Shown: positions 5,909 to 6,872 of the stretch, piece after piece
Numbering within the stretch: position 1 is the first letter of the stretch
Layout of the letters: the number at the start of each line of letters is the position of its first letter
DNA from: Christiangramia sp.
GTDB lineage: Bacteria > Bacteroidota > Bacteroidia > Flavobacteriales > Flavobacteriaceae
NCBI GenBank assembly: GCA_024644145.1
Contig: JAHELO010000085.1
Coordinates: 1 to 6,872 of the forward strand
Direction of reading: 5' to 3'
DNA: 6,872 nucleotides
The notes under the pieces: generated by a model
What the model was told of the DNA's origin: nothing
The model's database searches: none
Seen by the model: the letters and a program-made list of their open reading frames with translations, nothing else
Translations under genes and position numbers: made by a program

Positions 5909-6872
5909 ATGCATTTTCAAGAGCCGGAATTACTATATGCCCTCTTTTTATTAATTATTCCGCTTATCGTTCATTTATTCCGTTTAAGGAAGTTTCAAAA
6001 ACAGGATTTTACCAATGTGAAATTTCTGAAAAAAGTGATTCAGGAAACGCGAAAAAGTTCCAGATTAAAAAAATTTCTGATATTAATTACCCGGCTTTGC
6101 CTTTTAGCCTGTTTAATCCTTGCCTTTGCCCAGCCATTTATTCCCGCCAGCGATAAGGCTCTTTCTGAAACAAAAAGACTTATTTATTTCGACAATTCTT
6201 TTAGCATGCAGGCCGGAAACGGCCAGACCAGTAATTTCCAAAAAGCAGTGAACTCCTTGCAGGAAAAACTGGAAGCTGAAAATGAATTTGCCCTTTTTAC
6301 AAATACAAATGAATATTATGATCTCACAGCTGGTGAGTTAAAGGAAGAAGTTCAGAATATCACATTAAGTGAAAAACAAATTACTTTTAGAGAGATCGGC
6401 CTTAAGGCAAATAATTATTTCAAAAAATTTCCATTAGCCGAAAAAGATCTTGTTATAATATCAGATTTTCAGGATCATAGTGATGATCCTTCATTTTTAG
6501 ATCAGGAAAAATATAACATCCACCTGATTCAGCCTGACATTACTGAATTGAATAATGTGAACCTGGATACCGCGTTTATAGAAAACGCTACTCCAGAAAA
6601 TATCAATCTAAAAATTCGTGCAAGTTCGACTAAAAAATCCGAGGAACCCATTAGTATTTCGGTCTATAACGGCTCCACACTGCTCGGTAGAAATACTTTC
6701 AGATTTCTCGATGACAATTCCGAAGAAATTTCTTTCAGACTTCAAAATGATAAGATTACAGATGGCCGTATAGAAATTGAGGATAACGGTTTAAAATATG
6801 ACGACAAGCTATATTTCAATATTTCTGAAAATCCTGAGATCAAGGTTATAATAATAACTGCAGACGAATCTG
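5909..6872 (+). CDS. BatA/vWA-type double-transmembrane protein, 3' end beyond window
   Basis: I translated this frame by hand: 321 codons plus one base are open from the ATG at 5909 to the right edge, with no stop. The N-terminus MHFQEPELLYALFLLIIPLI and the following HLFRLRKFQKQDFTNVKFL (22-40) are the typical Bacteroidetes BatA N-terminal domain (TIGR02226 type). Transmembrane helices fall at about 6-25 and 56-77, the second ending in FAQPFIP (73-79). RLIYFDNSFSM (90-100) then gives a von Willebrand A-like strand with a DxSxS metal site (D95, S97, S99), and DLVIISDFQDH (180-190) matches the later strand of that fold. Residues about 215-310 look like beta-rich extracytoplasmic sequence. Full-length members are usually around 600-700 residues, so about half is seen. 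These proteins are anchored in the inner membrane with a periplasmic bulk. They are often called aerotolerance-related by homology to the Bacteroides bat operon, but their role is not settled. Confidence 0.9.
   Translation, partial: MHFQEPELLYALFLLIIPLIVHLFRLRKFQKQDFTNVKFLKKVIQETRKSSRLKKFLILITRLCLLACLILAFAQPFIPASDKALSETKRLIYFDNSFSMQAGNGQTSNFQKAVNSLQEKLEAENEFALFTNTNEYYDLTAGELKEEVQNITLSEKQITFREIGLKANNYFKKFPLAEKDLVIISDFQDHSDDPSFLDQEKYNIHLIQPDITELNNVNLDTAFIENATPENINLKIRASSTKKSEEPISISVYNGSTLLGRNTFRFLDDNSEEISFRLQNDKITDGRIEIEDNGLKYDDKLYFNISENPEIKVIIITADES

Noticed and set aside
5887..6156. Plus-strand frame starting with TTG at 5887
   Set aside because: It overlaps the BatA-type gene in another frame. 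The frame from 5909 gives the recognised transmembrane and vWA motifs, and the TTG belongs to the -7 box.
1..6872. Mobile element, defence system, CRISPR array or tRNA
   Set aside because: No transposase, integrase, nuclease cassette, regular short repeats or cloverleaf-like sequence was seen, and codon use looks uniform across the window.

Overview
The window looks like chromosomal DNA of a marine-type Flavobacteriaceae, in the range of Gramella/Christiangramia or Zunongwangia. This is inferred, not searched. The grounds are an AT-rich sequence, starts without a clear Shine-Dalgarno, TAnnTTTG-type -7 boxes typical of Bacteroidetes, and families common in that group: a BatA-type double-transmembrane protein, a TIGR02757 protein, a signal-peptide-bearing PIMT and GAF histidine kinases.

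Layout. Positions 1-2392 (minus strand) hold a two-gene operon. A protein-L-isoaspartate O-methyltransferase (pcm) with a hydrophobic N-terminal leader is followed, with a one-base TGATG stop/start overlap, by a multi-pass membrane protein with a spermidine-synthase-like Rossmann domain; its 3' end lies off the left edge. A 147-bp divergent intergenic region (2393-2539) carries a 7+7 bp inverted repeat and a good -7 box. Plus-strand genes follow: a TIGR02757/DUF2400 protein (2540-3316), two tandem paralogous soluble GAF-HisKA-HATPase sensor kinases (3377-4588 and 4657-5859), and the start of a BatA/vWA-type membrane protein (5909 to the right edge). The last has its own -7 box.

How the genes may work together. 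The left pair probably forms one translationally coupled unit of two SAM-binding-fold proteins, one likely exported and one in the inner membrane. The two kinases are a tandem duplication: the catalytic core is intact in both, but the GAF domain of the second has lost several family-typical residues, so the sensing halves appear to have diverged. No response regulator is visible. No mobile element, CRISPR array, tRNA or rRNA was seen, and no stretch over 300 bases lacks a gene. The window is mostly ordinary core or semi-core genome; the most interesting parts are the kinase pair and the coupled methyltransferase-fold pair.
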